In this document: piece by piece, positions 31,033 through 42,308 of the stretch | Layout: each line of letters opens with the position of its first letter | Numbering within the stretch: position 1 is the stretch's first letter | Source of the DNA: Pisolithus tinctorius | Lineage: Eukaryota > Basidiomycota > Agaricomycetes > Boletales > Pisolithaceae | Assembly (NCBI GenBank): GCA_024663395.1 | Contig: JANFAH010000145.1 | Coordinates: 1 to 56,596 of the forward strand | DNA: 56,596 nucleotides | Reading direction: 5' to 3' | Notes under the pieces: model-generated | What the model saw: only the letters and a program-made list of their open reading frames with translations | What the model was told of the DNA's origin: nothing | Database searches by the model: none | Translations under genes and position numbers: made by a program

Positions 31033-34000
31033 CCGCTCCTCCAGGGAGCTCGCACAGCCTGGAGGAAGCGTTGAACCCAACTGTGCGCAACCGGACATCT
31101 GACTCAACGTGTCCGCTCTTTCTAGTCCCAACTCTTTACTTCCGTCTGTAACTCTTCTGGATTATTCTGTTGATACTGTTTCTGCATTGATCGATTCTGG
31201 TTCTTCTCATTGCTTCGTAGACCCGTCTGTAATCAAAAAATATGACATTCCTGTCTCCTCCGTTTCTCCACCAATTCCGCTCCGCTTGTTTGATGGTAGT
31301 ACCAATGCTGTCATTTCCCAAGAAGTAGATCTTTCCCTCCGCTTTCCTTCCGGCGATGTCAACTCCATTTCATTTTATGTTACTCCGTTGGATTCTTCAT
31401 GTTCGCTGGTATTAGGACACAACTGGCTCACCCGCTTCAATCCGTCGATTGACTGGGTACTGGGCAGTATATCATTCAAACCATCGTTACAGGGAATGCC
31501 GACACCCCAGGCGCCTTCGTCACCTTCCGCTGCAACCTCCGCTCCGGATCCGACACCCTCCGCTCCGTTTGCAGTTCCGACTGCATCTCCGACCGACTCG
31601 CCGCGCTCCGCTCCGCTCGTCTCACTCATCAATGCTGCTGCGTATGTCAGAGCCTGTGCTCTCCCTGGCTCTAGACAGTTCCGCTTACAGCTCTCCGCTG
31701 ATGATGTGAAGCTTCGTGCGTCCTCCGCTTCATCTCCGCCTCCTGACCTCTCCTCGGTTCCTTCTGAGTATCGCGAGTTTGCCGATGTCTTTAGTAAAGA
31801 CAAGGCCACTGAACTTCCGCCACACCGCTCATTCGATCTCAAGATCGACCTCGAGGAAGGAGCTACTCCACCCATCGGTACAATCTACTCTCTTTCTCCG
31901 CCAGAGCTTGAAGCTCTCCGCACCTTCATTGACGAGCATCTTGGCTACAGGTTCATCAAACAGTCCACCTCCGCTCACGGTGCCCCTGTCCTCTTTGTAA
32001 AGAAGAAGGACGGTTCACTCCGCCTCTGCGTAGACTATCGAGGGCTCAACAAAATCACGAAAAAAGATCGCTATCCGCTGCCGCTCATCTCCGACTTACT
32101 CGACTCTCCCAGCCGCGCTAAAGTCTACACCAAGATCGACCTCCGCCATGCCTATCATCTAGTCCGCATCGCAGACAGAGATGAATGGAAAACGGCTTTC
32201 CGCACTCGTTATGGTTCTTACGAGTGGCGGGTAATGCCATTCGGTCTGACTAATGCGCCTGCGGCCTTCCAGCGGTTTGTTAATAGCATCTTTGCGGACA
32301 TGCTCGATGTCTGCGTCGTGGTATACCTCGATGACATCTTAATTTATTCGCAGAACATGGAGTCGCACCGCAAACATGTAAAAGAGGTACTCCGCCGCCT
32401 TTGAAAGCATGGTCTTTATGCCAAGCCAGAGAAGTGCGAGTTTCACTCCGACTCCGTCGAGTACCTCGGTTATGTTCTTTCTCCATCTGGTCTCACCATG
32501 TCTGCCGAGAAGGTTCAGGCAGTCCGCGACTGGCCTGAGCCGCAGAAGGTGCGAGACATCCAGTCTTTCCTTGGTTTCGCAAATTTCTATAGACGATTCA
32601 TTAATAACTACTCCGACATCGTCGTTCCGCTCACTCACCTCACGCGAAAGGGTGCTCCTTGGAACTTTTCTGAGGAGTGCCGCTCCGCCTTCCTCCGCCT
32701 GAAGGATGCCTTCAGCTCCGCTCCTATTCTCACTCACTGGGTCCCTGACGCTCCGCTTACAGTGGAAACCGACGCCTCCGACTATGCCATTGCTGGCATT
32801 TTGTCGATCACCTGCTCCGACGGTGAACTCCGCCCAGTCGCTTTCTACTCCCGCACCATGACCGCGCCAGAACTCAATTATGATACCCACGACAAGGAGC
32901 TGTTGGCCATCTTCGAGGCCTTCCGCCATTGGCGGCATTACTTGGAAGGCTCCGCCTTACCTGTCGACGTGGTGACGGACCACAAAAACCTTGAGTACTT
33001 TTCTACCTCCAAGGTTCTCACTCGTCGACAGGCCCGCTGGTCGGAGTACCTTTCCCAGTTCAATCTTTCCATCCGCTTCCGACCTGGCCGCCTAGGAGCC
33101 AAACCCGACGCACTCACACGACGTTGGGATGTCTACCCAAAAGGGGGGGATAGGGACTACGCGCAGGTAAATCCTCACAATCTCCGCCCTATGTTTACAC
33201 AGGAGCAACTCGCGTCGTCCCTCCGTACCACCACCCTCATGGCACCTGTGCTCTGCACCGCCATGGTCTTCGATGTTGATTGCTTGCACTCCGACATCAT
33301 CTCCGCCCTACCCTCCGACCCTGTCTCTGCCAGCCATCTCCCAACTCCGACTAAGCCTCGGTGGTCCTTGGACTCCGACGGTCTACTCCGCCTTGACGGT
33401 CGTATCTTTGTCCCTGACATTGATGACCTCCGCCTCCGAGTGCTTCGGTTCAAGCATGATCATCCTCTAGCAGGCCATTTCGGGCAAAACCGCACCTTAG
33501 AACTCGTCCGCAGGGACTACGTGTGGCCCAACCTCCGCTCCGACGTAAAGGAGTACGTCAGGTCCTGCACCGCCTGTGGATGGAGCAAAACTCCGCGTCA
33601 CCGCCCTTATGGTCTACTGAAGCAACTCCCCGTCCCAGAGAGACCTTGGAACTCCATCTCCATGGACTTCATCGAACACCTGCCCAACTCCGATGGCTAC
33701 TCCGCCATACTCGTGGTAGTGGACCGCCTCTCAAAGCAAGCGGTGTTCATCCCCACCCACGACTCCGTCACCTCTGCCGAACTCGCTAAGCTCTTCCTAG
33801 CCCATGTCTTCTCCAAGCACGGAGTACCAGCTAATGTTACCTCCGACAGAGGTCCTGAGTTCGTCTCACACTTCTTCCGCTCCCTAGGAAAGGCCCTGGA
33901 TATGCGTCTTCACTTCACTTCAGGTTACCACCCAGAAGGCGATGGCCAGACCGAGCGAACGAACCAGACCCTCGAGCAGTACCTTCGTGTCTACTGTAAC

Positions 34001-34747
34001 TACCAACAAGACAACTGGGCGGAGCTCTTACCTCTAGCGGAGTTCATTTTCAACAACGCACCAAGTGCGACTACTGGAGTCTCTCCCTTCTTCGCTAACA
34101 AGGGATACCATCCAAACTTGTCTGTGGTCCCTGACCAAGACTTTACCTCTCCGAGGGCTCACGACTACGTCGTTGAGCTCTCCGCCCTTCATGATTTCCT
34201 CCGCTCCGAAATGTCCGCCGCTCAACAGTGCTACCAGGGTCCAGCAGATGCTAGACGCATACCTCCGCCTGAGTTCAAGGTCGGAGAACAGGCCTACGTC
34301 AAAGCCAAGTACTTCCGCTCAACTCGTCCTTCGGAAAAACTCTCCGAAAAGTACTTAGGTCCGTTCACCATCTTGGCCAGGCCAGGTACACACTCCGTCA
34401 CCCTTAAGCTCCCTGACTCTATGCGCTCAGTACATCCGGTCTTCCATGTCTCACAACTGGAAGCCGCAGCGGCTAACCCTTTCCCAAACCGACAACAACC
34501 TCCGCCTCCACCAGTGGATGTCGATGGTGACCTTGAGTATGAAGTATCAGAGATACTCGACTCTAAGGTGGACCGCCGTCGCCGCCATTGTCAACTCTTG
34601 TATCTAGTCCGCTGGGCTGGTTACGAGAACACCGACGAAGAAACCTCTTGGTTGCTTGCAACTGAGCTGGATCACGTTTCCGACATAGTATCCGCTTTCC
34701 ATGAACGCTATCCGCATAAACCTGGCCCGTACCAACCTCCGCCATAA
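31033..34747 (+). pseudogene. Pol of chromovirus C (protease-RT-RNase H-integrase-chromodomain)
   Basis: Continuous frame except TGA at 31100-31102 and 32402-32404, both fitting CGA. Protease: [13 protein letters not shown] (~31185). [21 protein letters not shown] and [11 protein letters not shown] (~32320). RNase [35 protein letters not shown] and [10 protein letters not shown]. Integrase: HDHPLAGHFGQNRTLELV…CTACGWSK zinc finger; catalytic residues in SMDFIEHLP, SDRGPEF and EGDGQTERTNQ. C-terminal chromodomain: YEVSEILDSK…LYLVRWAGYENTDEETSW (~34535-34640). Expression is by -1 frameshift from gag. Except for the two TGA codons it looks full-length, about 1220 codons in this lineage. Confidence 0.93.
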
Positions 34748-34951
34748 TACTCCGCCTACATAAACTTCCTCCGTGGGCCAACTCCGCCTCTTACCGAACT
34801 ACCTTAAGTACTTTAGAACTTTCTCCGCTTATCCGTTTCACTTCTCAGAGTCACAAGCAAAAAACACAAGTCTATCTCGTAGTAATACAAAATATACAGA
34901 CTAAAGACAAAAAAAAAAAAAAAAGGAGAAGAAAAAGAAAACAACACTACT
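34748..34951. other. Intergenic tract between the convergent pol and antisense gene
   Basis: Contains an A run at about 34911-34924, which would be a T run downstream of the antisense gene. No other feature is seen. Confidence 0.5.
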
Positions 34952-36182
34952 CTACTCTTCCATCGCTTGTCCTCCGCCACCCTCCTGTTCTTCATCGCCT
35001 TCCTGCTCCCCTTCGACTTCTTCCTCGTTATCCCCCTCCGCACCTTCATCCGCTTCCTCTCGCTGGTCCTCTGCCGCCTCCGACTGCGGCCTCTTCCATC
35101 CTCCTCCTGCGCGTTCGAACTCGGCCACTCTGGCCTCACGCGCATCCTCCCTTCTCCTCATCTCCGCCCACTCTGCCCAGGCGCGGTACAGCGCCCACTC
35201 GTCGGCGGTCCACTCTGCAGCCTCCGCCATCCGCTCCGCCGCCTCTGCCATCCTCTCAAAGGCCAGCGCAGCGGTCTCATGCACTTTGGCCTGCCTCTCC
35301 ATGGCCTGCAGCTGCTGCTCCCTCTCCCACTCCGCCCACCGCGTGTGTACTCCCGCCCCTGAGGGACCCTCAAGCGGTGTTGCTGGCTCCTCCTCGCCCT
35401 CTCCGCCTGCCTCCCGCTCGTCGTCCGCTTCCTCCGTCTCTGTCGCTTTCTCCTTTCCCTTCCCCCGCGTCCTCTTCTTCTTCTCCCCTCGGGAGCTCCC
35501 CGTCCCTGCTCTCTTCCACGAAGGCCCCGCTGCCGCCTCTTCTCGCGTCCAGCTGCACGTCTTCTTCTTGTTGTGGCAGGGCACGCAGGCCCTGGTCTTG
35601 CCCTGTCCTGGCTCGCACTGCCCCGCCGTCAGACTCGCTATACAGCGAGTGCAGGGGGCTCTTCTGGTCACGGTGACCACCACGGAGGCCCCAGGGACCT
35701 TCTGGGCGGTGTTGACATCGTACACCGCGCCGCATAATCTAAGAAAATAAAAACCGCGAGTCAGCTCCGCCTGACTCACAGTACTCCGCCACTCACCTTT
35801 GTGCGGCCTCATTCCGCTTGGCCTGAGCCCTCTCCTCAGAGGCCCTCTGCCTCTGCCTCTGCCTCTCTGCCTCCTCCTCTGCTGCCTTCTTCCTTCAAGC
35901 CTCCTCTTCCTCCTCCGCTCTCTTCCTCCGCTCCGCCTCCAACCTCTCCTCCTCCGCCTTCCGCCTCTTGGCCTCCTCACGCTTGGCCTTGCGCTCTGCT
36001 TCGCGTTCTCTCTCTCTCCGCTCGGTCTCCTCTCGTCGGCGCGCCTTCTCCGCGGACTTCTCCCGCTCGGTGTCGGTGGAGTCGTCGGTGAGGACGACCA
36101 GTTCTTCATCCGCGACTTGAGAATAGTCGCGGACGTGGCCGGGGGTTGGCTGGGGGGTGTTGCTCTGGCGCTGGGAAGGCAT
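34952..36182 (-). pseudogene. Antisense, intron-containing cysteine-cluster/coiled-coil gene inside chromovirus C
   Basis: Minus strand, between pol and the 3' LTR. Exon 1 is 36182-35797: ATG, VRDYSQVADEELVVLTDDST, then a long Glu/Arg/Lys/Ala helix. A 58-bp intron follows (35739-35796, GTGAGT…TTTTCTTAG). Exon 2 is 35738-34952. Exons total 1173 nt (390 residues plus stop) and the frame is kept across the splice. Exon 2 has the cluster CTRCIASLTAGQC…ACVPCHNKKKTC (C-x2-C-x7-C-x9-C-x2-C-x5-C), a basic KKKRTRGKGK segment, then a second helix with FERMAEAAERMAEAAE, and an acidic tail. One TGA at 35895-35897 sits in an EEEEA-x-RKK run where CGA (Arg) fits. The function is unknown; a nuclear nucleic-acid-binding factor is an inference. 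Confidence 0.75.
35739..35796 (-). other. Intron in the antisense gene (58 bp)
   Basis: GTGAGTGGCGG at the donor, GCTGAC as a plausible branch point and TTATTTTCTTAG at the acceptor. Both flanking exons are open in phase. An intron on this strand shows the gene is transcribed opposite to the element's genomic RNA. Confidence 0.75.
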
Positions 36183-36362
36183 GATGATGGGAGGAAAGGA
36201 CGAAGGTTCAGTACCCTAACACATGTTTTTAAGCGGTACTTCGAACTCCGACGGAGCTCCGCTGCGGCTAAAGCCATTATCCTCGAGGCATCAAAGTAAT
36301 TTCAAATGATCAACTCGTGTTGATCTCGTTCCGTACATACAGCCTTCAGGGGTTCAGGCCCT

Positions 36363-36375
36363 AGGGGGGGGGCAC
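36363..36375 (+). promoter_or_regulatory. Polypurine tract of chromovirus C
   Basis: AGGGGGGGGGCAC immediately before the 3' LTR. Confidence 0.75.
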
Positions 36376-37088
36376 TGTCATAACCGCGCGTTCGTCATAG
36401 GTCTTTACTCACTCCGCAACCTTTTCCGCCGGTCATTCGCTCACTCCGCACCAACTCCGCCCACCTTCTATCGTCTACGAACCATCTCCGCTCCGACTGT
36501 TGTCGGACTTGTGTTACTCTCCTACCGGACCGAGCGGTCCGTTCTCTGAGGGGTCATGTGACTACCTTCGCAGTCAGGTACTCCGCAGCGCGCTCACCGT
36601 GTGGGCCAGCACCTGGACTGTTCCCTTTCTGGATGTTCTGTGTTACCCGTTCGTATGTCCTCCGTCTACCCTTCATTCGTTGTCCAGGAAATTTTACTTG
36701 AAAACTTATGAGTCTCCATATGTCAGTTCCGATTCTGGTTACTGTACCTCCGTAGTAGTATAAAAACATGTACTGTACTCCGCTGTTCTTCAGTACAAAT
36801 ATCAACTTAGTTCCTACTCCCTCTGATTCCGTCTTCTGTCTGTCGGAATTATCTCCGACTCTCCGTCTGTACTCTCCCTCTGAAATACGAGGGCTGAGAT
36901 CGTGCAAGGGGGTAGCGCACGAGCTAAACCCGACGCCCTCACTCCGCTCCGCCTTTGTCTCGGCGGTCTTCGTTCCTGCCGACACTCCGCTAGTCGGAGT
37001 TCTGTTCTTCTGTGTCGGACTTGCTTCCGGACCCTCCTCTAGACCTTATTAAGCGTCGGAGTTGGTCGGAGTAGGCCCGGACTTGACA
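36376..37088 (+). repeat. 3' LTR of chromovirus C
   Basis: 713 bp, same ends as the 5' LTR. Followed by the target duplication CAAGC at 37089-37093. Confidence 0.95.
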
Positions 37089-37201
37089 CAAGCCACCATT
37101 TTACTGAATAACTCCATGGGTTTTTTTATGTCAGGTAAGGCATGGCTTTACTTAAATACCTCATCTGACCGCTTTTCCCCTCCTCCCCCATCATTCTTGA
37201 C

Positions 37202-40200
37202 ATGCCTTGCACGCCGAAAAGTGTTGACCCAGTCGCAGACGACTCTACAGATTTGCACACCCGGGTTCTTCAAAACCGCAAAATCCCCACCACCAAGATG
37301 GCTCCTCCACCAGAGGTAAGTTATCTTGTCACCATTGATCCCATCTGACCCCTGCCTTCACAGATCAAAAAAGACAAGCCCAAGCCCTGGCACGCAGTGC
37401 AACTGCCTGAAGGATGGGAAGAACATATGTTTGGTCTCCGTGACAGGAGGAGATCACTCACTCCTAGTGTTTCTGTGTCCTCCCAAAATTCTACTACCCC
37501 GATCTTGCAGGAAGACCAGGTCGAGGGCACTCCAATGGAGGAGGATACTGGTGAGGCTGAGGAGGTTGAGGTCAACGTTCCTGCTGATGAGGGCAGTCAA
37601 TGTCCTGATGATGGGGCTAGTCAACTTCCAGACAATGAAGGTTTGTTTTTTTTGAATATTTTTCTTGTTCTCTCACAGTTCTGTAGATGTTGCATTGCTA
37701 TATCCTTGACTCCGGGGTTTGGTGCCCCCCCCTTCTCTCATCTGACTGTGGGTTCAGTGCCCAATGGTCTAAAGCTAGGCGCTTTGGATCCTCATGAGAG
37801 TCGCCAAGTGTCCTGTGTCATTTTCACTTCTTTTCTAGACACTTTGTTATCCTTTGATGTGTCTTTTGTCGCACTGCAATGCATTCTCTTCCGATATTGA
37901 TGTGTTCATAGTAGATCAGGATGATTCTGAATCATCACTTCCTCCATCTTCACCACCAGCTGAAGACTCCAGTTCTGATGCCGAGGATGAGTTTCCCCCA
38001 CATTGTCCTGGTCGCCGTGTGGAACACAAACCTAAAAGCAAGGGCAAAAGTAGGGCTATGGATGTTGACAACAGTGATATAGTGAGTCAGGATGATCATG
38101 AACATGCCCAGAATGCGAAATTTAGGAAGACTGGGAACTTGTCCCATGCTGCTCTCGATGAGATATGTGACTTCACGACTGAAGTCAAGGCAAAAGCAGA
38201 AGAACTTGGACGTCAACACGGCAAGTCTCCTTGTGACATCCTTGTCGCAGCTGGGCTCAGTGTCAAACCATCTCACACAAAGCTCAATGAGGCCAACCTC
38301 TTCCGCTCGTGGTATTGGGCCACCCAACCGAAACCTGATGGCAGTATGCATGCCCTTGTCACATACTCTTTTATAACATTCTTCCCAGCCGACCAAAACA
38401 TGGTCAACAATATCATTATGGTGGAGTACAATCAACTCATGAAAGATATCCCCAAAGATGACACCATAGCAAGAAAGGAGAAGTTGAAGGCCATTTATGA
38501 ATGGAGTGAGAGCTCCTCAGCAGTGCCCACTAACAAATCAGTCAAGTCCATTGCAGTCAGAGTCCACAATGCAAAGATGCAGTTCTCTGGATTGGTAAGT
38601 GGTTGTAAGTGGGTGGGTGGGTGGCAGATCTTACCGTCGAGCAGGCTGAAGCGTGGTCGACTCTTGAAGACATCGAAATTGCTGGAGTTGTGATGTATGT
38701 TGGACAAGACCCTGCAGGATGCCAGACCTCTGGCATATTTGGTGGTTCTGATATCATACAAAAGTACATCAATGATCATGCCATTGATGTTCAGGGACTT
38801 ATGGACAAGTACACTGCAATATTTAAGTAAGTGATGTTACACATATCTTACTCGGACTCATTGCAATTAGGTGTCTCAGGGATGGTAATGGTACTGAGGC
38901 TGGGTTATTAAGGACGAGTGCTTCTGCCAGTTCAGCTCCAGCATTGGAGTTGTGTTGTTGAATGAAGGAGATACCAAGAGATTGCAACTGCCGGGTATTT
39001 GGATCTATGATGAAGGAGAAGTTGATAACGGCACTCCAAGATCTACGCAGTACGTATTTCTGGTATTCCGTATATTCTCTTCTAAGTGTCTTCCCATAAG
39101 CGACCCATGGGGTCGAAGTTGGTGATCCCCAGAAAATCATTTGGCAGTGGCTTCTTGAGTTCATTAGGAGGAACTCTCTCGTCATAATCAACTAGCCGCT
39201 TGGGGTGCCTCCACCAGGCCCTGGTTTTGAGTACAAGAAACTCAAAGCTGACGCTCTCCGCCAACTTGTGGTACCTTATCTGTGGAGAAAGCTAGGCTCA
39301 ATGTACAATGGACAATCTGATGACGATGATGACGAGAAAAATGATCATCTGGATGGTGTGCCAGAGGTCGAAATCAAACCCTGGAATGAAGGTATTGCAT
39401 ACATTTTTTGTCTAACTCATCGCTGACCAATTTTGCAGATGTCATCAGCATAAGGGATGTACACCCATTAAAGGGAGAGATCACACTGGTCAAGGCTCCT
39501 GATGGCACAGTTTTGCGCAAGGTGTCTGACGATCCTGAGTGGCAGAAGTCCCGCGAAGAAGAGGATCCAGGTATGGCGGCACATCATGCACAGAGCAGAA
39601 TCCCATTTCCATCGCACAAGCGGCCTCATGTGGAAGTGACAGATAATGACACAGTTCCTCGTGAGGTGAGTCAATCCACTCAACCTCTGGTGCCCACTAA
39701 TGCTCCCCAAGGCTTCACGCTCTGACTGCCAAATGCCCCTGCATGACGAAGGCAGGGATGCACGCCCCATCGCTGGCGACCGCGGTGTAGTGATTTACCC
39801 TGCTGCATTTTGGTCGAAACTAACAGGCAACATGCACAGGATGCACTTTGTGACCCACCAGCACACACAAGCTGCAAGAACACTCGAGAGCCCAGTCGAT
39901 CTGAGTGCCCCTTGCTGGCTTGGCGCTATGGGGTGAGGTCCAGACATACCAGTTGATTAAAAGACTAATGGAGGACTGCACAGGATCTGCATTGTGATGC
40001 TGTCCCAAGCCGTTCGCACCCATGGGACCCTGGCCCTTCTCAGCAGTTTCCACCATCTCGGCGTTATGAGGTGAGTAACCCAGGCATTCTGCTTCTTGAA
40101 GGAGACCAATAGGATGTCCCACAGGACCCTCGTTATGACTGCGCCAACTATCATGATCCTGGCCCCTCCGATATTCCCTACAATGTTCATGACTTGATCC

Positions 40201-40446
40201 TTCATTGTCACATTTTGTTTAGCTTCTCTATAGGTATTACCACCTGCCTGCTGCAGTTTGGGGCATTTCCCTCCATCCTGTCAGATGTATTGCATACCAT
40301 CTCACCCTGACCATCATGTTTACCATGATGCTCCATATATCTCTGACTACTACCCCCCAGCCCAGCCTACAGCACAGCAATGGGTTGACAGAGGTAGTGC
40401 TGCACAGTATGAGGATGAATTTCCTGAGGATTACTTAGATTATTAG
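37202..40446 (+). pseudogene. Gene 3 of X: unrecognised multi-exon protein, lightly broken
   Basis: Exons: 37202-37315 (ATG, MPCTPKSVDPVADDSTDL), 37364-37640, 37912-38594, 38645-38826, 38871-~39052, ~39090-39391, 39439 onward, with a Tyr/Pro-rich last block ending at 40446 (YYPPAQPTAQQW…EDEFPEDYLDY). Phases agree at the first four junctions. Landmarks: KPWHAVQLPEGWEEHMFGLR; an acidic Ser-rich region; LSHAALDEICDFTTEVKAKA; ANLFRSWYWATQPKPDGSM; IPKDDTIARKEKLKAIYEWS; AVRVHNAKMQFSGL; AWSTLEDIEIAGVVMYVGQD; VPPPGPGFEYKKLKADALRQ. Lesions: a frameshift near 38940 and a TAG at 39193-39195. The 271-bp second intron is unusually long and carries hairpins. Not recognised; possibly a transposon-borne companion protein. 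Confidence 0.65.
37641..37911 (+). repeat. Gene 3 intron with triple-hairpin module, copy 4
   Basis: GTTTGT…TTCATAG intron of 271 bp against 44-50 bp for its clear neighbours. It contains GGGG-TTTGGTG-CCCC (37714-37728), GGG-TTCAGTG-CCC (about 37749-37761) and AAAGC-TAGGC-GCTTT (about 37772-37786), then GAGAGTCG, the same order as in modules 2 and 3. The intron was probably enlarged by insertion of the module. Confidence 0.65.
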
Positions 40447-41639
40447 TCTCCTCAGTATTTTCTTTAGAAATACATGTTTGTTTTTCCGTGATAGGGTGAG
40501 CAGTGAGTGAATCAAATCTCTCAGTTCTCCATCATTTTGAATGCAAGAGCATTTGTCTGCTTGACTGTTATTTTGTTACCTCCTGTGGCCACACTGCCAT
40601 ATTGCTGCTCACTTGATCTACCAATGAATTTTCTACTGATTGACATTCTACAGGGCAGATGCATCTACTCAAAATACTGTATGCTTGTTTGAAGAGTTTG
40701 GGCTGCAGAGAGTTAGGTCAAAGGACATTTGAGGTGAAGCTTAGAGGCCACACCTACAGATAAAGGAACCTCCAGCAATGAGGGGATATGGTGACATTAA
40801 GCAAGTGTTGATGTGGTGATCACTGACTGACAACTCTCCTAGTGTCACTGTGTCCAATGGCCGGGGGCTCTGGTGAGTTCTGCTGCCTGGTCTCCTGTGT
40901 ACCTTATCTATATTTGATTACTGTGATCAAGTGATTGTTTTTCCCTGGTGAGTTGAGGGAACTCAATGGAATTCAAATGGAATTGAAATGATTATCTCAA
41001 ATTAATGGGTAAATAGCCTGAATTTTGAGAGGACTAAAAACACTCAAAAGTCAATTTCCTTCAAGTTTTGACAGATAGGGTATTTCCACATGGTGAGGGG
41101 GGTGGCAAGGTTGGAAAGCAAGGATTGAAAGTGGTGTTGAGGCAAGGTTAGCAGTACCTCAGATTAAAGGGACTTGGGCAACATCTCTTGCTTACTAATC
41201 AGGTGTTGTTATCATCATCAGGATACTATAGTTCTATGTTACATGCAAGCAGTGTAGAGCTGCAGAGGTTGACTTCTGGATTTATTTTGGTCTTGTCTGG
41301 GTTCTCTCATTGACTTTTCCCTATAAACATTGTTGTTCAATGCGTTTTCTAAGAGCCTATTTTTGTGTTGAGAATTAATCTACCTGCATTGCTACTAAAA
41401 CAGGTCTATCTTTTATCAGACCCATCATGTTGTTATCATTTGCAGCTGCACAATTTGCCCCCATTTAATCTGCTACATTGGCCCTTCACTGTGCTCTGTG
41501 AGTTAGTATAAAAATTAGATAACATTACCTGTGCAATATGTCAATACAGCCCTGCATGGTGGATCTGGTTGACTTGAAGCTGCCACAAAATTGATTTGAG
41601 AGCATTTTGGTGTTCTGACATATAGTACATGGACATCCT
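40447..41639. other. Non-coding right interior of X
   Basis: No gene recognised over ~1.2 kb. AT-rich unique sequence between gene 3 and the right array. Confidence 0.5.
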
Positions 41640-42200
41640 ACTGGCCTCTATGGAGAGGGGTGGAATGTCCAACTGGCCTTCAGAGGGGGGAGTGGGATGT
41701 CCCACAGTAGCTTCCAAAGCTACCATGGGACATCCCATTGGCCTATGGAAGGGGGGGTGGGACATCCCACAGTATCCTCCAAAGCTATCATGGGACATCC
41801 CACTGGCCTCCAGAGAGGGGGGTGGGATGTCCCACAGTAGCCTCCAAAGCTATCATGGGACATCCCACTGTCTATAGAAAGGGGGTTGGGATGTCCCATA
41901 GTAGCCTCCAAAGCTAGCATGGGACATCCCACTGGCCTCCAGAGAGGAGGGTGGGATGTCCCACAGTAGCCTCTGAAGCTATCATGGGACATCCCACTGG
42001 CATCTGGAAGGGGGGTGGGATGTCCCACAGTAACCTCTGAAGCTATCATGGGACATCCCACCAGCCTATGGAAGGGGGGGTGGGATGTCCCACAGTAGCC
42101 TCCAAAGCTATCATGGGACATCTCACTGTCTATGGAAAGGGGGTTGGGATGTCCCATGGTAGCCTCCAAAGCTAGCATGGGACATCCCACTGGCCTCCAG
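41640..42200 (-). repeat. Right subterminal palindromic array of X
   Basis: About eight ~65 bp units, the reverse complement of the left array: GGGATGTCCCA, CAGTAGCCTCCAAAGCTATC, TGGGACATCCCA and a G-rich run. It mirrors 11391-11960, giving X symmetrical ends. Confidence 0.9.
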
Positions 42201-42308
42201 AGAAATCTATTCCTTGGCTTGGAAGGTCTTCCACTCATCCTCATTGAATGTATTTAGTATGATCTTATTAATGTGTACTCCTTCTATAAGCAATGGAACT
42301 TACTCATG

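Larger units (their letters stand above)
28973..37088 (+). mobile_element. Chromovirus C: complete Ty3/gypsy element with an antisense extra gene
   Basis: 8116 bp: LTR, gag, pol with chromodomain, a ~1.3 kb spliced gene on the opposite strand, polypurine tract, LTR. TSD is CAAGC. The LTRs (714 and 713 bp) differ at about ten transitions, nearly all at CpG, plus one indel. It is rich in CTCCG/TCCGC words and CpG, unlike its surroundings. Pol has a TGA at 32402-32404. Confidence 0.95.

Noticed and set aside
34911..34924. A run as the poly(A) tail of a retrocopied gene
   Set aside because: The neighbouring antisense gene keeps an intron and lies on the opposite strand, where the run is T rather than A, so it is not a processed retrocopy tail.
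35799..36299. Leu/Pro-rich plus-strand frame as a gene
   Set aside because: It is the complement of the Glu/Arg/Lys-rich exon of the antisense gene; composition and the intron support the minus strand.
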